64,000 nucleotides of DNA, from positions 372,001-436,000 of the forward strand of contig CAVQCN010000001.1 in NCBI GenBank assembly GCA_963711035.1. Direction: 5' to 3'. Positions 33,482 through 42,044 of the stretch are shown here, piece after piece. The notes beneath the pieces were generated by a model. The model ran no database searches. It was not told where the DNA came from and worked only from the letters and a program-made list of their open reading frames with translations. The DNA comes from WHTK01 sp963711035 (GTDB lineage: Bacteria; Chloroflexota; Dehalococcoidia; DSTF01; WHTK01). The translations under genes were made by a program, and so were the position numbers. Position 1 is the stretch's first letter. Each line of letters opens with the position of its first letter.

Positions 33482-34321
33482 ATGAATCAGCCCCCAGAGG
33501 GCAGCCGCGCGCCGTCCAAATCGACGATCATTGCGGTCATTCTGATCCTCACGCTGGCGGTCGTAACCATCGTCGGCGCGCTCACGGTCTTCAAGGTCCC
33601 TACTCCGGCAACAACCCAGGCAGACAAGACGCAGAAGCTCTGGTACGCAACCCTTACCATCTCCCTCATCGTGTTCTTCCTGGTCACCTCGGGCATCATC
33701 TGGGCCATCTTCCGCTACCGCCGCGTCGACGACCGGATCCCGGAGCAGATCCACGGCAGTAACGTCCTGGAGCTCACCTGGACGATCATCCCGATCATCA
33801 TCCTGGTAGGCCTTTTCGTCCCTTCCTTCCTTCTCATGCGGGAACTGAAGACGCAGCCGAGTAGCGACGAAGTCGCGCTGACAGTCAACGTCATCGGCCA
33901 CCAGTGGTGGTGGGAGTTCGACTACCCCGACCAGAACATCAAGGTCCAGGCCACGCCGCCCGACTACAACAATCTGGAGCCGCCGCACCTCGTGGTCCCG
34001 GCTGGCAAGACGATTCTGCTCACGATCCGCTCGACGGACGTGGTCCACAGCTTCTACGCCATCAACACGCTGTACAAGATTCAGGCCATTCCCGGCAACG
34101 TGAACGAGATGCACATGAACGTGAAGGAGCCGGGCCTCTACCCCGGTCAGTGCTATCAGTTCTGCGGCCTGCACCACTCAGACATGCGGTTCGTACTGGA
34201 CGCTCGCAGCCAGGAAGACTTCGACGCCTGGGTGCAGGAACAGCAACAGCAACAACAGCAGGGCTCCAGCACCAGCAGCTCCAGCGTCAGCCTGGTTGCT
34301 GACAAAGGAAGCGGCGAGTAA
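33482..34321 (+). CDS. ctaC: cytochrome c oxidase subunit II
   Basis: A 279-residue subunit that carries the CuA electron entry site. Two membrane segments (about 15-37 and 54-76, followed by a third near 100-120 before the periplasmic domain) and the CuA set H189, C224, C228, H232 and M235 (CYQFCGLHHSDM) are intact; Gln replaces the usual Glu between the Cys. The C-terminus is a polyGln/Ser tail. No cytochrome c domain is fused, so an external donor is needed. GGAGG lies 8 nt before the ATG. First gene of the operon II-III-I-cupredoxin. Confidence 0.95.
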   Translation: MNQPPEGSRAPSKSTIIAVILILTLAVVTIVGALTVFKVPTPATTQADKTQKLWYATLTISLIVFFLVTSGIIWAIFRYRRVDDRIPEQIHGSNVLELTWTIIPIIILVGLFVPSFLLMRELKTQPSSDEVALTVNVIGHQWWWEFDYPDQNIKVQATPPDYNNLEPPHLVVPAGKTILLTIRSTDVVHSFYAINTLYKIQAIPGNVNEMHMNVKEPGLYPGQCYQFCGLHHSDMRFVLDARSQEDFDAWVQEQQQQQQQGSSTSSSSVSLVADKGSGE

Positions 34322-34327
34322 ACCGAT

Positions 34328-34942
34328 ATGACGACCCAGACCGCAACGGCAGAACGACCCCACACTGAGCACGCCGAGCACCAGGAAGGCGGACTCAGCC
34401 GTGGCATGCTCGGCATGGTGCTCTTCATCGCCTCCGAGATCATGCTCTTTGGCGGGCTCTTCGCCGGCTACTTCTTCGTGCGCAACCAGGCCGCCGTCTG
34501 GCCGCCCGCCGGCGTGCACGAGCTCGAGCCCGGTCTCGGCGCCGTCCTCACGGCCATCCTGGTGCTGAGCGGTATCGTTGCCCACTTCGGCATCGTCGGC
34601 GCCAAGAACAACAACAACTCTCTGTTCCTGCTCTGCATGGCCGGGGCGATCATCCTGGGCATCATCTTCATCGGCGGTCAGGCATACGAGTGGCTGAACC
34701 TGATGAACGACGGCCTCAACGCCAAGACTACCGTCTACGGCAGCACGTTCTTCGTCCTCACCGGCTTCCACGGCGCCCACGTCATCGCCGGACTGGCGAT
34801 GCTCATCGTTGTCTTCGTACGCGCCTATTGGCGCGACTTCACGCCATCTCGACATGTTTTCGCCGACGCGAGCGTCCTGTACTGGCACTTCGTCGACATC
34901 GTTTGGCTCTTCCTTTACGTCATCCTGTACGGCTTGGTGTAA
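34328..34942 (+). CDS. ctaE: cytochrome c oxidase subunit III
   Basis: A 204-residue polytopic subunit with five membrane segments, the short form of subunit III. Typical stretches are LFIASEIMLFGGLFAGYF, GQAYEW and FVLTGFHGAHVIAGL. It stabilises subunit I and its proton uptake. Placed 6 nt after subunit II and 57 nt before subunit I, between them in an order that differs from the common II-I-III. Confidence 0.95.
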   Translation: MTTQTATAERPHTEHAEHQEGGLSRGMLGMVLFIASEIMLFGGLFAGYFFVRNQAAVWPPAGVHELEPGLGAVLTAILVLSGIVAHFGIVGAKNNNNSLFLLCMAGAIILGIIFIGGQAYEWLNLMNDGLNAKTTVYGSTFFVLTGFHGAHVIAGLAMLIVVFVRAYWRDFTPSRHVFADASVLYWHFVDIVWLFLYVILYGLV

Positions 34943-34999
34943 TAGAGGAGCGGGTTTCACTGATCAAGTGGCTCAGACAAACTCTCGGAGAGTGATCCC

Positions 35000-36673
35000 A
35001 TGGCAACCGAGGCAATAGCAAGACCGGTACCCGGCTACCGCGAACACACAGGGATTCTAGCCTGGCTCCTGACGACCGACCACAAGAAGATCGGCATCAT
35101 GTATCTGGGCTTCACCGTCGCGTTCTTCGTGGTGGGCGGCATACTGGCGCTTCTGGTACGGTCGCAGCTGGCCTGGTCGAACAACTCGGTTCTCACGCAG
35201 AACCAGTACAACCAGGTCTTCACGATGCACGCCTCGACGATGCTGTTCCTCTTCGTCATCCCCGTCGGGGCAGGCTTCGGCAACTTCCTGGTGCCGCTGA
35301 TGATCGGCGCCAAGGACATGGCCTACCCGCGCATCAACGCACTCTCCCTCTGGCTCATCCCCCTCGCCGCCTTCTTCATGTTCAGCTCCTTCTTCGTCGC
35401 GGGAGGTAGCGCCCAGGCCGGCTGGACCGAGTACCCGCCTCTCACCGAAAAGACCTTCCTACCCGGCTCGGGCACCGACCTCTGGATCCTCGGTGTGCAG
35501 CTCCTCGGCATCGCGTCCGTCGGCGGCGCCATCAACTTCCTCGTCACTGTGATCACGATGCGAGCGCCCGGCATGTCGCTGCTGCGCATGCCCATCTTCG
35601 TCTGGATGACGATCGTCACCTCGATCCTGATCCTTTTCGCCACGCCGGTCCTGGCGGGCGTGTTGACGATGCTGTTCGCGGACCGCTACCTCGGCGCCAC
35701 GTTCTTCGACCCACGCGGCGGCGGTAACCCGCTGCTCTACCAGCAGCTGTTCTGGTTCTACTCACACCCGGCGGTCTACATCATGATCCTGCCTGCCATG
35801 GGCATCGTCTCCGAGATCCTGCCGGTGTTCTCGCGCAAGCCGCTCTTCGGCTACAAGGCGCTGATTTACGCCGGCGCGGCCATCGGCATCCTCGGCTTCA
35901 CGGTGTGGATGCACCACATGTTCGCTACCGGCCTCAGCCAGCCGCTAACGGTCTGGACGATGTTCGCGACGATGATGATCGCGATTCCGTCCGGCGTGAA
36001 GATGTTCAACTGGCTCGGCACCATGTGGGGCGGCAGCATCAGCCTGCGCCCGCCGATGATGTTCGCCATCGGCTTCCTGTTCATGTTCCTGATCGGCGGC
36101 GTCGACGGCGTCTTCAACGCAGTCGTGCCGGTGGACTACGTCCTCAACGACACGTACTGGGTCGTCGCGCACATCCACTATGTGCTGTTCGGCGGTTCCG
36201 TCTTCGCTGTCTTCGCCGGCCTCTACTACTGGTTCCCGAAGATGACGGGCAAGTTCCTGGACGAAACCCTGGGCCACATCCACTTCTGGCTCATGTTCAT
36301 CGGGATGAACCTGGCGTTCATGCCAATGCACATCCTCGGCCTCAAGGGCATGCCGCGACGCATCGCGGACTACCAGAGCGGCCAGGGCTGGGACATCTGG
36401 AACCTGATCTCCACGATCGGTGCCTTCATGATCGCTCTGTCGATCTGCTTCTTCATCGTCAACGTCGCCAAGACGCTGCTCACGGCGCCGAAGACGGCCG
36501 GCGACGACCCATGGGAGGGCAACACGCTGGAGTGGATGACCTCATCGCCGCCGCCGGAGCACAACTTCGACGAGCTGCCCGAAATCCACAGCGAACGGCC
36601 CGCCTGGGACGCGCGCATCGTGCGCCGCACCAGCGTCGCCACAACCGCCGGAAGCGTCACGGCAGCTCACTAG
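35000..36673 (+). CDS. ctaD: cytochrome c oxidase subunit I (A2-type)
   Basis: A 557-residue catalytic subunit with twelve core helices. Low-spin haem ligands H77 and H393, high-spin haem ligand H391, and CuB ligands H256, H305 and H306, with the cross-linked Y260 (FYSHPAVY). The helix VI motif is YSHP instead of the Glu-containing GHPE, which places it in the A2 group of haem-copper oxidases. It reduces oxygen and pumps protons in the cytoplasmic membrane. Last core subunit of the operon; no subunit IV gene was seen. Confidence 0.97.
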   Translation: MATEAIARPVPGYREHTGILAWLLTTDHKKIGIMYLGFTVAFFVVGGILALLVRSQLAWSNNSVLTQNQYNQVFTMHASTMLFLFVIPVGAGFGNFLVPLMIGAKDMAYPRINALSLWLIPLAAFFMFSSFFVAGGSAQAGWTEYPPLTEKTFLPGSGTDLWILGVQLLGIASVGGAINFLVTVITMRAPGMSLLRMPIFVWMTIVTSILILFATPVLAGVLTMLFADRYLGATFFDPRGGGNPLLYQQLFWFYSHPAVYIMILPAMGIVSEILPVFSRKPLFGYKALIYAGAAIGILGFTVWMHHMFATGLSQPLTVWTMFATMMIAIPSGVKMFNWLGTMWGGSISLRPPMMFAIGFLFMFLIGGVDGVFNAVVPVDYVLNDTYWVVAHIHYVLFGGSVFAVFAGLYYWFPKMTGKFLDETLGHIHFWLMFIGMNLAFMPMHILGLKGMPRRIADYQSGQGWDIWNLISTIGAFMIALSICFFIVNVAKTLLTAPKTAGDDPWEGNTLEWMTSSPPPEHNFDELPEIHSERPAWDARIVRRTSVATTAGSVTAAH

Positions 36674-36692
36674 GAGGGCAAAGGGAACCGTT

Positions 36693-37142
36693 TTGAAGAG
36701 CTGGCAAATCTTCGTAGCTGCACTGATTCCACTCGCCCTCGTATTCATGGGCGTCATTGGCGGCTCTTTCTACGGTACCGGCGCCCAACGCGAAGTGTTC
36801 CCGACCCCGGCGCCGACGCCCACGGCCGGTGCGCAGCCAACCGCAGCGCCCGGCACGTCCGTCGTCGACCTGACGGCGAAAAACGTGGCCTTCGACAAGA
36901 GCACGATTACGGTTGCGGCTGGGCAGCCGGTGCAGATCAAGTTCGACAACCAGGACGCCGGCGTCCTGCACAACTTCTCGGTCTACACCAACAAGAGCGC
37001 CAGCCAGAAGATCTTCCAGGGCGACATCACGACGGGCCCGGAGCAAACGACCTACGAGTTCACGGCGCCGATTCCCGGCACGTACTTCTTCCGCTGCGAC
37101 GTCCACCCGGACCAGATGTACGGAACCTTCACCGTCCAGTAA
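36693..37142 (+). CDS. membrane-anchored cupredoxin
   Basis: A 149-residue protein with an N-terminal membrane anchor or signal (about 5-27), a Pro/Thr-rich linker to residue 55 and a cupredoxin domain. The type 1 copper ligands H93, C135, H138 and M142 (CDVHPDQM) are complete. It starts at a TTG 19 nt after subunit I and is the last gene of the oxidase operon, so it may deliver electrons to CuA. A copper-delivery role is the alternative. Confidence 0.9.
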   Translation: MKSWQIFVAALIPLALVFMGVIGGSFYGTGAQREVFPTPAPTPTAGAQPTAAPGTSVVDLTAKNVAFDKSTITVAAGQPVQIKFDNQDAGVLHNFSVYTNKSASQKIFQGDITTGPEQTTYEFTAPIPGTYFFRCDVHPDQMYGTFTVQ

Positions 37143-37163
37143 TGAGCCCCACACCAAGACATC

Positions 37164-37199
37164 GAGAGGCCGTCCAAAGTCAGGGCGGCCTCTCCGTTT
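37164..37199 (+). terminator. terminator of the oxidase operon
   Basis: GAGAGGCCG (37164-37172) pairs perfectly with CGGCCTCTC (37186-37194), followed by CGTTTA. It lies 21 nt after the cupredoxin stop and next to the convergent DUF1232 gene, for which it could also serve. Confidence 0.8.
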
Positions 37200-37584
37200 A
37201 CTGCGGCTCCGTATCTTCGAGCGCCGTCAGGCGCGCCTCGATGACGCCGCGGGGCAGGTAACGCAGCAGCACAACCAACGCCAGGCCCAGCAGAACGACG
37301 TCGTCCAGTTGACCGAGCACCGGGATGAAATCGGGTATCAGGTCGAACGGCAGCAGCAGATAGACCAGCATCGCGACGGGCAGCAGACGCAGCGCCAGCG
37401 GTACGGCGGGATCGGACGCGAGGCCCCGCGCCAGGGCCAGCTTGCGTCGCAGCGGCAGCCCACCGATGCGTCGCAGGAGAGCACGCTCCTCGGTCCCCAC
37501 CAGGCGTGCCGCCAGCAGCGCGCCGAGGACAAATAGCACCAGCAGGACGGTAGCGGCGATGAGGACGACAGCAACAGTACTCAC
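37198..37584 (-). CDS. DUF1232 (YkvA-like) membrane protein
   Basis: A 128-residue protein with an N-terminal membrane segment (about 4-28) and the DUF1232 core YLLLPFDLIPDFIPVLGQLDD, ending in a hydrophobic helix. The family is widespread and of unknown function. It starts at a GTG and lies 14 nt after the stop of the thioredoxin-like lipoprotein on the same strand, so it is probably its operon partner. Confidence 0.85.
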   Translation of the reverse strand: MSTVAVVLIAATVLLVLFVLGALLAARLVGTEERALLRRIGGLPLRRKLALARGLASDPAVPLALRLLPVAMLVYLLLPFDLIPDFIPVLGQLDDVVLLGLALVVLLRYLPRGVIEARLTALEDTEPQ

Positions 37585-37598
37585 GAGATGGGGATGCG

Positions 37599-38582
37599 CT
37601 ACGACGCCAGCAGCGGCGCCAGCGCATCACGTAACTCCTGCAGCGTCGTCGGACCTTCGAAACGGGCGCTGATGACGCCGTCGGCATCGATGACGAAGAA
37701 CCAGGGCTCGGTCGGCAGGTTCCACTGTGACGCGGCGCCGGAGAGGTCTTCGCTTGGGTCGCCGGGGTGCTCGAAGAACTCGACCTCGATGAACTGGGCC
37801 CGGTCGCCGTACTGCGCCTGCAACTTCTGCAGGATGGCGTACTCGGGACCGGAGTAGGTGCTCGTGTCGTAGCCCGGCGAGGCGAAGAGCACCACCGTTG
37901 GCTTGCCGGCCGCGACGGCGTCCGCGATCGTCTCCTGGTGCAACGACGCATCCGGCTCTGCCGCGCTGTCAATGGTCGACAGGTCGGTCACATCCGCAGC
38001 GGTGAGGTTCTCGCTGGCAGGAGCCGGCTGGCCTGGGGCCGGAATCGTCCCCGTCTGCGTGACCGTGAAGCGCGCCAGGAGCGTCTGGTCGATGCCGGGC
38101 TTGTCGTCCGTGTCGAGGCCGATCTCGACGCCCCATTCGCCGGCGCTGTCGAAGTTCACCATTGCGGTGTAAACGCCTGCATCGGGGCCGGCGTTGATGT
38201 GGATGTGACGCGTACCGTCCGCGTGCATGTGGATCACCTGCTCCGGGACGCCAGCGTCGAGAGCCGGGATGCGCAACGTCGCATCGGACTCCGACTCGAG
38301 TGTCTCCTGGCCGTTCGTCAGGTTGTAGAAGGAGAGATGCACCTTCGGGCCGATGGTCAGACCTTTCGAGCTGTCGATCAGAGCCAGCGTGAAGCGATTC
38401 TCACCCACGATGAGCTCCGAGTTGACGATCAGCGGTTGCAGACCCTGATTCTGGCTAACGACGACCACGGCATCAAACTTCGGCTTGCCGTTCGACTCGT
38501 CTCCGGAGCTGCCGGAGGAACAGGCGGCGAGGAGCAGAAGCGAGAAAGACACGAGGATGAGGAGTCGCGGAGAGGGTTTCAC
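37599..38582 (-). CDS. lipoprotein with thioredoxin-like domain lacking the redox Cys pair
   Basis: A 327-residue lipoprotein (lipobox LLLLAAC, Cys21). Residues 30-185 form a beta-rich domain typical of secreted copper/heme-associated proteins (HMHADGTRHIHINAG, GEWGVEIGL). Residues 205-327 have a thioredoxin fold ending WNLPTEPWFFVIDADGVISARFEG. Relatives carry two redox Cys where this one reads FASPGYDTSTYSGP, so thiol chemistry is lost. The GTG at 38582 precedes a normal signal; the upstream extension to 38807 is non-coding. It may help oxidase assembly, given the genes on both sides, but as a binder rather than a reductase. Confidence 0.78.
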   Translation of the reverse strand: MKPSPRLLILVSFSLLLLAACSSGSSGDESNGKPKFDAVVVVSQNQGLQPLIVNSELIVGENRFTLALIDSSKGLTIGPKVHLSFYNLTNGQETLESESDATLRIPALDAGVPEQVIHMHADGTRHIHINAGPDAGVYTAMVNFDSAGEWGVEIGLDTDDKPGIDQTLLARFTVTQTGTIPAPGQPAPASENLTAADVTDLSTIDSAAEPDASLHQETIADAVAAGKPTVVLFASPGYDTSTYSGPEYAILQKLQAQYGDRAQFIEVEFFEHPGDPSEDLSGAASQWNLPTEPWFFVIDADGVISARFEGPTTLQELRDALAPLLAS

Positions 38583-38706
38583 GACGTCGAGATCGTAGCA
38601 AGGCGCCGGTTCGGCGGGCAAACAGGCCAAATGCCTAGCGCAGCCGTGGGAATTGTGCGCGTAGCGCCGCCATTCGCCATAATAGAAGTGATTCCTGGGG
38701 GGTGAG

Positions 38707-39132
38707 ATGATGTTGTCGGTGGAATGGCCAGGGCGCTGCGGCCAATGCGGTAAGCCTATCGAAGACTGGAGCGGAGCCGGATTCGACAGCCGGCACTGGG
38801 TCCACAAGACGTGTTACGCGACTACGAAGCCGCGCGGCGAGGACACTGACCTGCAATCGCCGCTGGCGCGGAGCTCGCAGCTCGAGGCGCCCATGCTGCT
38901 CTCGCTGCTGTTCTTCCACTTCGGCCTCGCCACCGCCGTCATCGGCTGGATCATGTTGACGCAGGACTACCAGACGTCTTCGGACTGGATCGGGGTCGTC
39001 CTCCTCGTGGTCGGCGCCATCACGCCGCTGCTTGGCATCCTGGGTGTGGCGTTCAACGTGCTGAGCCGCCGTCGCATAGAGACGGTGCGTCAGGCGCTCG
39101 AACTGCAGGGCGGCTGGAAGCCGACCCGGTAA
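38707..39132 (+). CDS. zinc-ribbon membrane protein
   Basis: A 141-residue protein with a putative zinc-binding head (CGQCG at about 11-15, then HWVHKTC near 30-36) and two membrane segments (about 63-83 and 93-118), then a basic tail. No family recognised. It starts at ATG with GGGGTGAG just upstream and lies 4 nt before ctaG, so the two form a bicistronic unit. CATAAT about 30 nt upstream may be the -10 box. Confidence 0.65.
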   Translation: MMLSVEWPGRCGQCGKPIEDWSGAGFDSRHWVHKTCYATTKPRGEDTDLQSPLARSSQLEAPMLLSLLFFHFGLATAVIGWIMLTQDYQTSSDWIGVVLLVVGAITPLLGILGVAFNVLSRRRIETVRQALELQGGWKPTR

Positions 39133-39136
39133 CCTC

Positions 39137-39985
39137 ATGATCCCCACCGTCTTGCTGCACAGCGGCCACGTCGTCTCCTGGAGCGCCTGGGTCATCGACC
39201 CGGAGGTCATCTCCGGCACCTTCATCGCCTGCAGCTTCTATCTGTACTTCACGCTGCGCCAGCCCGGTGGCTTCAACTGGCTACGCGCCGCGTCTTTCTA
39301 CACAGGCGTTGCCGTCATCTTCCTGGCGCTCGTCTCGCCGCTGGACGTCGCGGCCGACCGCCTGCTGTCGCTGCACATGCTGCAGCACGTCATCCTGGCG
39401 ACCATCGGCCCTCCGCTCGTGCTGCTCGGCCTGCCGCCGGGTATGACGGACCCGCTGTTCAGCTTCCGCTTCACCGGGACGCTGCTACGCAATATCACAA
39501 ACCCTGTCCTGACGGCGCCGCTCTTCATCGTCAACATGTGGATCTGGCACGTGCCGCAGCTCTACGAGGCCGCGCTCAACAACCTGCAGGTGCACGCCAT
39601 GATGCACACTGCTTTCCTGGCGACGGGCCTGCTGTTCTGGTGGCCCGTCATCCAGCCCTCGCCATCGATCTCCCGCGTCAGCGACAGTGCCCGCCTGCTC
39701 TATCTCTTCGTCAGCGGCTTCCCGATGGCGCTCCTGGCGCTCTTCTTCATCGCCAGCAACAAGGTGATCTACTCCTTCTACGCCCAGGCTGTGCCCTTGT
39801 GGGGCATCTCGACCATCGCAGACCAGCAGGTCGCCGGACTGGTGATGGGCGTTTTCGGCGAAGCGGCCGGCTTCATCGCCATCACGATCCTGTTCCGGCG
39901 TTTCCTGGACCGCGAAGAGCTCGCTGCAGACGCCGCCCAGGCGGCAAACCGCGCCGTCACAACGGCGCCCGACCTGTCATCGTAA
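39137..39985 (+). CDS. ctaG: CtaG (caa3-type) cytochrome oxidase assembly factor
   Basis: A 282-residue polytopic protein with seven or so helices. VSPLDVAADRLLSLHMLQHVIL, GPPLVLLGLPPG, IVNMWIWHVPQLYEAAL, HAMMHTAFLATGLLFWWP and ADQQVAGLVMGVFGE match the Bacillus-type CtaG family, which is required for assembly of caa3-type oxidases, probably at the copper stage. Conserved His pairs within the helices could bind copper. Its closeness to the oxidase operon supports the role. Confidence 0.92.
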   Translation: MIPTVLLHSGHVVSWSAWVIDPEVISGTFIACSFYLYFTLRQPGGFNWLRAASFYTGVAVIFLALVSPLDVAADRLLSLHMLQHVILATIGPPLVLLGLPPGMTDPLFSFRFTGTLLRNITNPVLTAPLFIVNMWIWHVPQLYEAALNNLQVHAMMHTAFLATGLLFWWPVIQPSPSISRVSDSARLLYLFVSGFPMALLALFFIASNKVIYSFYAQAVPLWGISTIADQQVAGLVMGVFGEAAGFIAITILFRRFLDREELAADAAQAANRAVTTAPDLSS

Positions 39986-40008
39986 CCAATCACACACCCG
40001 ATGGCCGT

Positions 40009-40036
40009 TTGACAGAGGTGCGCCAGACTCTATGAT
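40009..40036 (+). promoter_or_regulatory. sigma70-type promoter of the mtaB operon
   Basis: TTGACA (40009-40014) and TATGAT (40031-40036) are separated by 16 nt, and lie 20 nt before the mtaB ATG. It is the clearest consensus promoter in the window. Confidence 0.75.
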
Positions 40037-40056
40037 TGGGGCCAAGGCATTTGACG

Positions 40057-41325
40057 ATGGCCAACCCCGCTGACCGCCCAACCGCTGCCATCCTCACGCT
40101 GGGATGCAAGCTCAACATCGCCGACTCCGAGGCGATGGCGCGACGTCTTCGTGACGCCGGCTGGCAGATCACCGACCGCGCAGAAGGCGCCGACGCCGTC
40201 ATCGTCAACAGCTGCTCCGTCACTCACGTTGCCGACCAGAAGTCGCGTCACCTGGTGCACAGAGCACGCCGCCTCTCGCCCGATGCCGACGTCATCCTCA
40301 CGGGCTGCATGGTGGAGACGGCCAAACCGGAGACGATCGAGGCGCTCGACGCCAGCGGCGTCTATCGCCAGGTCGACCAGATGGCGCTGGCCGACCAGCT
40401 GATCGAGCTTCGGCCTGTGCAGGCGCCCGACCCGACGGCGCAGCCCACCCTGAAGACGCGCGCCTTCATCGCCGCTCAGGAGGGCTGCAACGACGTCTGC
40501 GCCTTCTGCATCATCCCCCGCACCCGCGGCCGCGAGCGCAGCAAGCCGGTCGAAGAGGTCGTCGAGCGCGCGCAGCAGCTCGAGGCGGAGGGCGCCCGCG
40601 AGCTGGTCATCACAGGCACGCAGCTGGGCGCCTACGGCCGTGACCTGGGCAACGTCAAACCGTACGACCTGCTCTCCGCCCTGCTACGCTCAACCTCCAT
40701 ACCGCGCATCCGCATGTCGTCGCTGCAGCCGCAGGACATCACGCCGCAGGTCGTCGAGCTGTGGCAGGACCGGCGTCTCTGCCGCCACTTCCATCTCGCC
40801 CTGCAGGCCGGCAGCCAGGGCGTGCTGCAGCGCATGCGGCGCCGCTACACCGCGGACGAGTATCGCGCCGCGGTTCACCACCTGCGCGCCGGCATCCCCG
40901 ACGTGGCGATCACGACGGATGTCATCGTCGGCTTCCCGGGCGAGACGGACCAGGAGTTCGACGAAAGCTATGAGTTCTGCCGCGAGATGAACTTCGCCGC
41001 CATCCATGTCTTCCCGTACTCGAACCGCACGGGCACGCTGGCCGCCCGGCTGCCCGGCCATCTACCGGACCCCGTCAAGAAGGAACGCGTCCACCGTCTC
41101 ATCGACCTGGCGGGCGATATGTCGCGCGCCTTCCGCGGCAGCTTCCTGGGACGCACCGAAGGCGTGCTCTGGGAGATGCAGCGCGACGACGGCACCTGGG
41201 AGGGCCTGACCGACACCTACGTCCGCGTCCACACGCGGTCCGACGACGACCTCTACAATCGCATCACGCCCACGATCATGACCGGCCTGCGCGACGACGG
41301 CCTCTGGGGCGAAGCAACGCCATGA
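40057..41325 (+). CDS. mtaB: tRNA t6A37 methylthiotransferase MtaB
   Basis: A 422-residue radical-SAM enzyme that turns t6A37 into ms2t6A37 in tRNAs reading ANN codons. The N-terminal UPF0004 domain has cluster ligands C17, C53 and C84; the radical SAM cluster is CNDVCAFC (C144, C148, C151); a TRAM-like domain fills the last 70 residues (EGVLWEMQRDDGTWEGLT). The MtaB subgroup, rather than MiaB or RimO, is suggested by LGCKLN and SCSVTHVADQKSR. The ATG at 40057 is preferred over an upstream TTG. It overlaps the next gene by 4 nt. Confidence 0.93.
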   Translation: MANPADRPTAAILTLGCKLNIADSEAMARRLRDAGWQITDRAEGADAVIVNSCSVTHVADQKSRHLVHRARRLSPDADVILTGCMVETAKPETIEALDASGVYRQVDQMALADQLIELRPVQAPDPTAQPTLKTRAFIAAQEGCNDVCAFCIIPRTRGRERSKPVEEVVERAQQLEAEGARELVITGTQLGAYGRDLGNVKPYDLLSALLRSTSIPRIRMSSLQPQDITPQVVELWQDRRLCRHFHLALQAGSQGVLQRMRRRYTADEYRAAVHHLRAGIPDVAITTDVIVGFPGETDQEFDESYEFCREMNFAAIHVFPYSNRTGTLAARLPGHLPDPVKKERVHRLIDLAGDMSRAFRGSFLGRTEGVLWEMQRDDGTWEGLTDTYVRVHTRSDDDLYNRITPTIMTGLRDDGLWGEATP

Positions 41326-42044
41326 ACGTCTTCAACCGCATCTTCCTCGTCCTGCTGCTGCTCGCGCTGGCGGTCGGCGCCGTGGCGATCATCGTCCTGG
41401 CCTGGTCGGCGCCCAACGACTCGATCGCCAACCTGCGCGACGCCGTCGACTGGCTGCAGCGCAACAACAAGGACTTCGAGAAGTCGCTGCTCACCATCGG
41501 CTGCATCGTCGTCGTCCTCGTCTGCCTGATCCTCATCGGCCTCGAGTTGGTGCCGGGCTACGGCCCCGACGTGAAGGTGACGGATCTGGAGATCGGAGAC
41601 GCCGTGCTGTCCACCGCCGCCATCGGCCAGCGAGTCGAGGAAGGCGTGCGCGAGGTGCCACACGTCTCCGACGTCAAGGCGCAGGTGAAGGCACGACGCA
41701 AAGGCGTCGACCTCTTCCTCGACCTCCACGTCGACCCGGACGCCAACCTGGCCGAGGTCACGAATGCCTCCTGCGAAGCGGCGCGCGCCATGCTCAACGA
41801 GCGCGTCCATGTGGCGCTGGCCCATCCGCCAAAGGCGCGCCTGCACTATCGCGAGCTGCGCCTGAGCCGTAGCGGCGGCATGCAACAGCAACCAGCCGCC
41901 CCTGAAACGCCGTCAGAAGAAGAACCGCGGGCTGCCGGCGAGGAAGCACCGCCAGCTACTACGGAGCCTACAACGCCCGAAGCGTCAGCCACTGACGAGA
42001 CGACAACACCACCAGCAGAGGACACGGAGACGAAGAGCGAATGA
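41322..42044 (+). CDS. AmaP-like/Asp23-type membrane protein
   Basis: A 240-residue protein with two N-terminal membrane segments (about 7-29 and 54-77), a mixed domain resembling the alkaline-shock Asp23/AmaP family (IGDAVLSTAAIGQRVEEGVREVPHVSDVKAQVKARRKG) and an acidic Pro/Thr/Glu tail from about 188. AmaP anchors Asp23 at the membrane in Firmicutes; here no separate Asp23 gene is seen. It overlaps mtaB and scpB by 4 nt each, so all three are co-translated. Confidence 0.78.
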   Translation: MNVFNRIFLVLLLLALAVGAVAIIVLAWSAPNDSIANLRDAVDWLQRNNKDFEKSLLTIGCIVVVLVCLILIGLELVPGYGPDVKVTDLEIGDAVLSTAAIGQRVEEGVREVPHVSDVKAQVKARRKGVDLFLDLHVDPDANLAEVTNASCEAARAMLNERVHVALAHPPKARLHYRELRLSRSGGMQQQPAAPETPSEEEPRAAGEEAPPATTEPTTPEASATDETTTPPAEDTETKSE

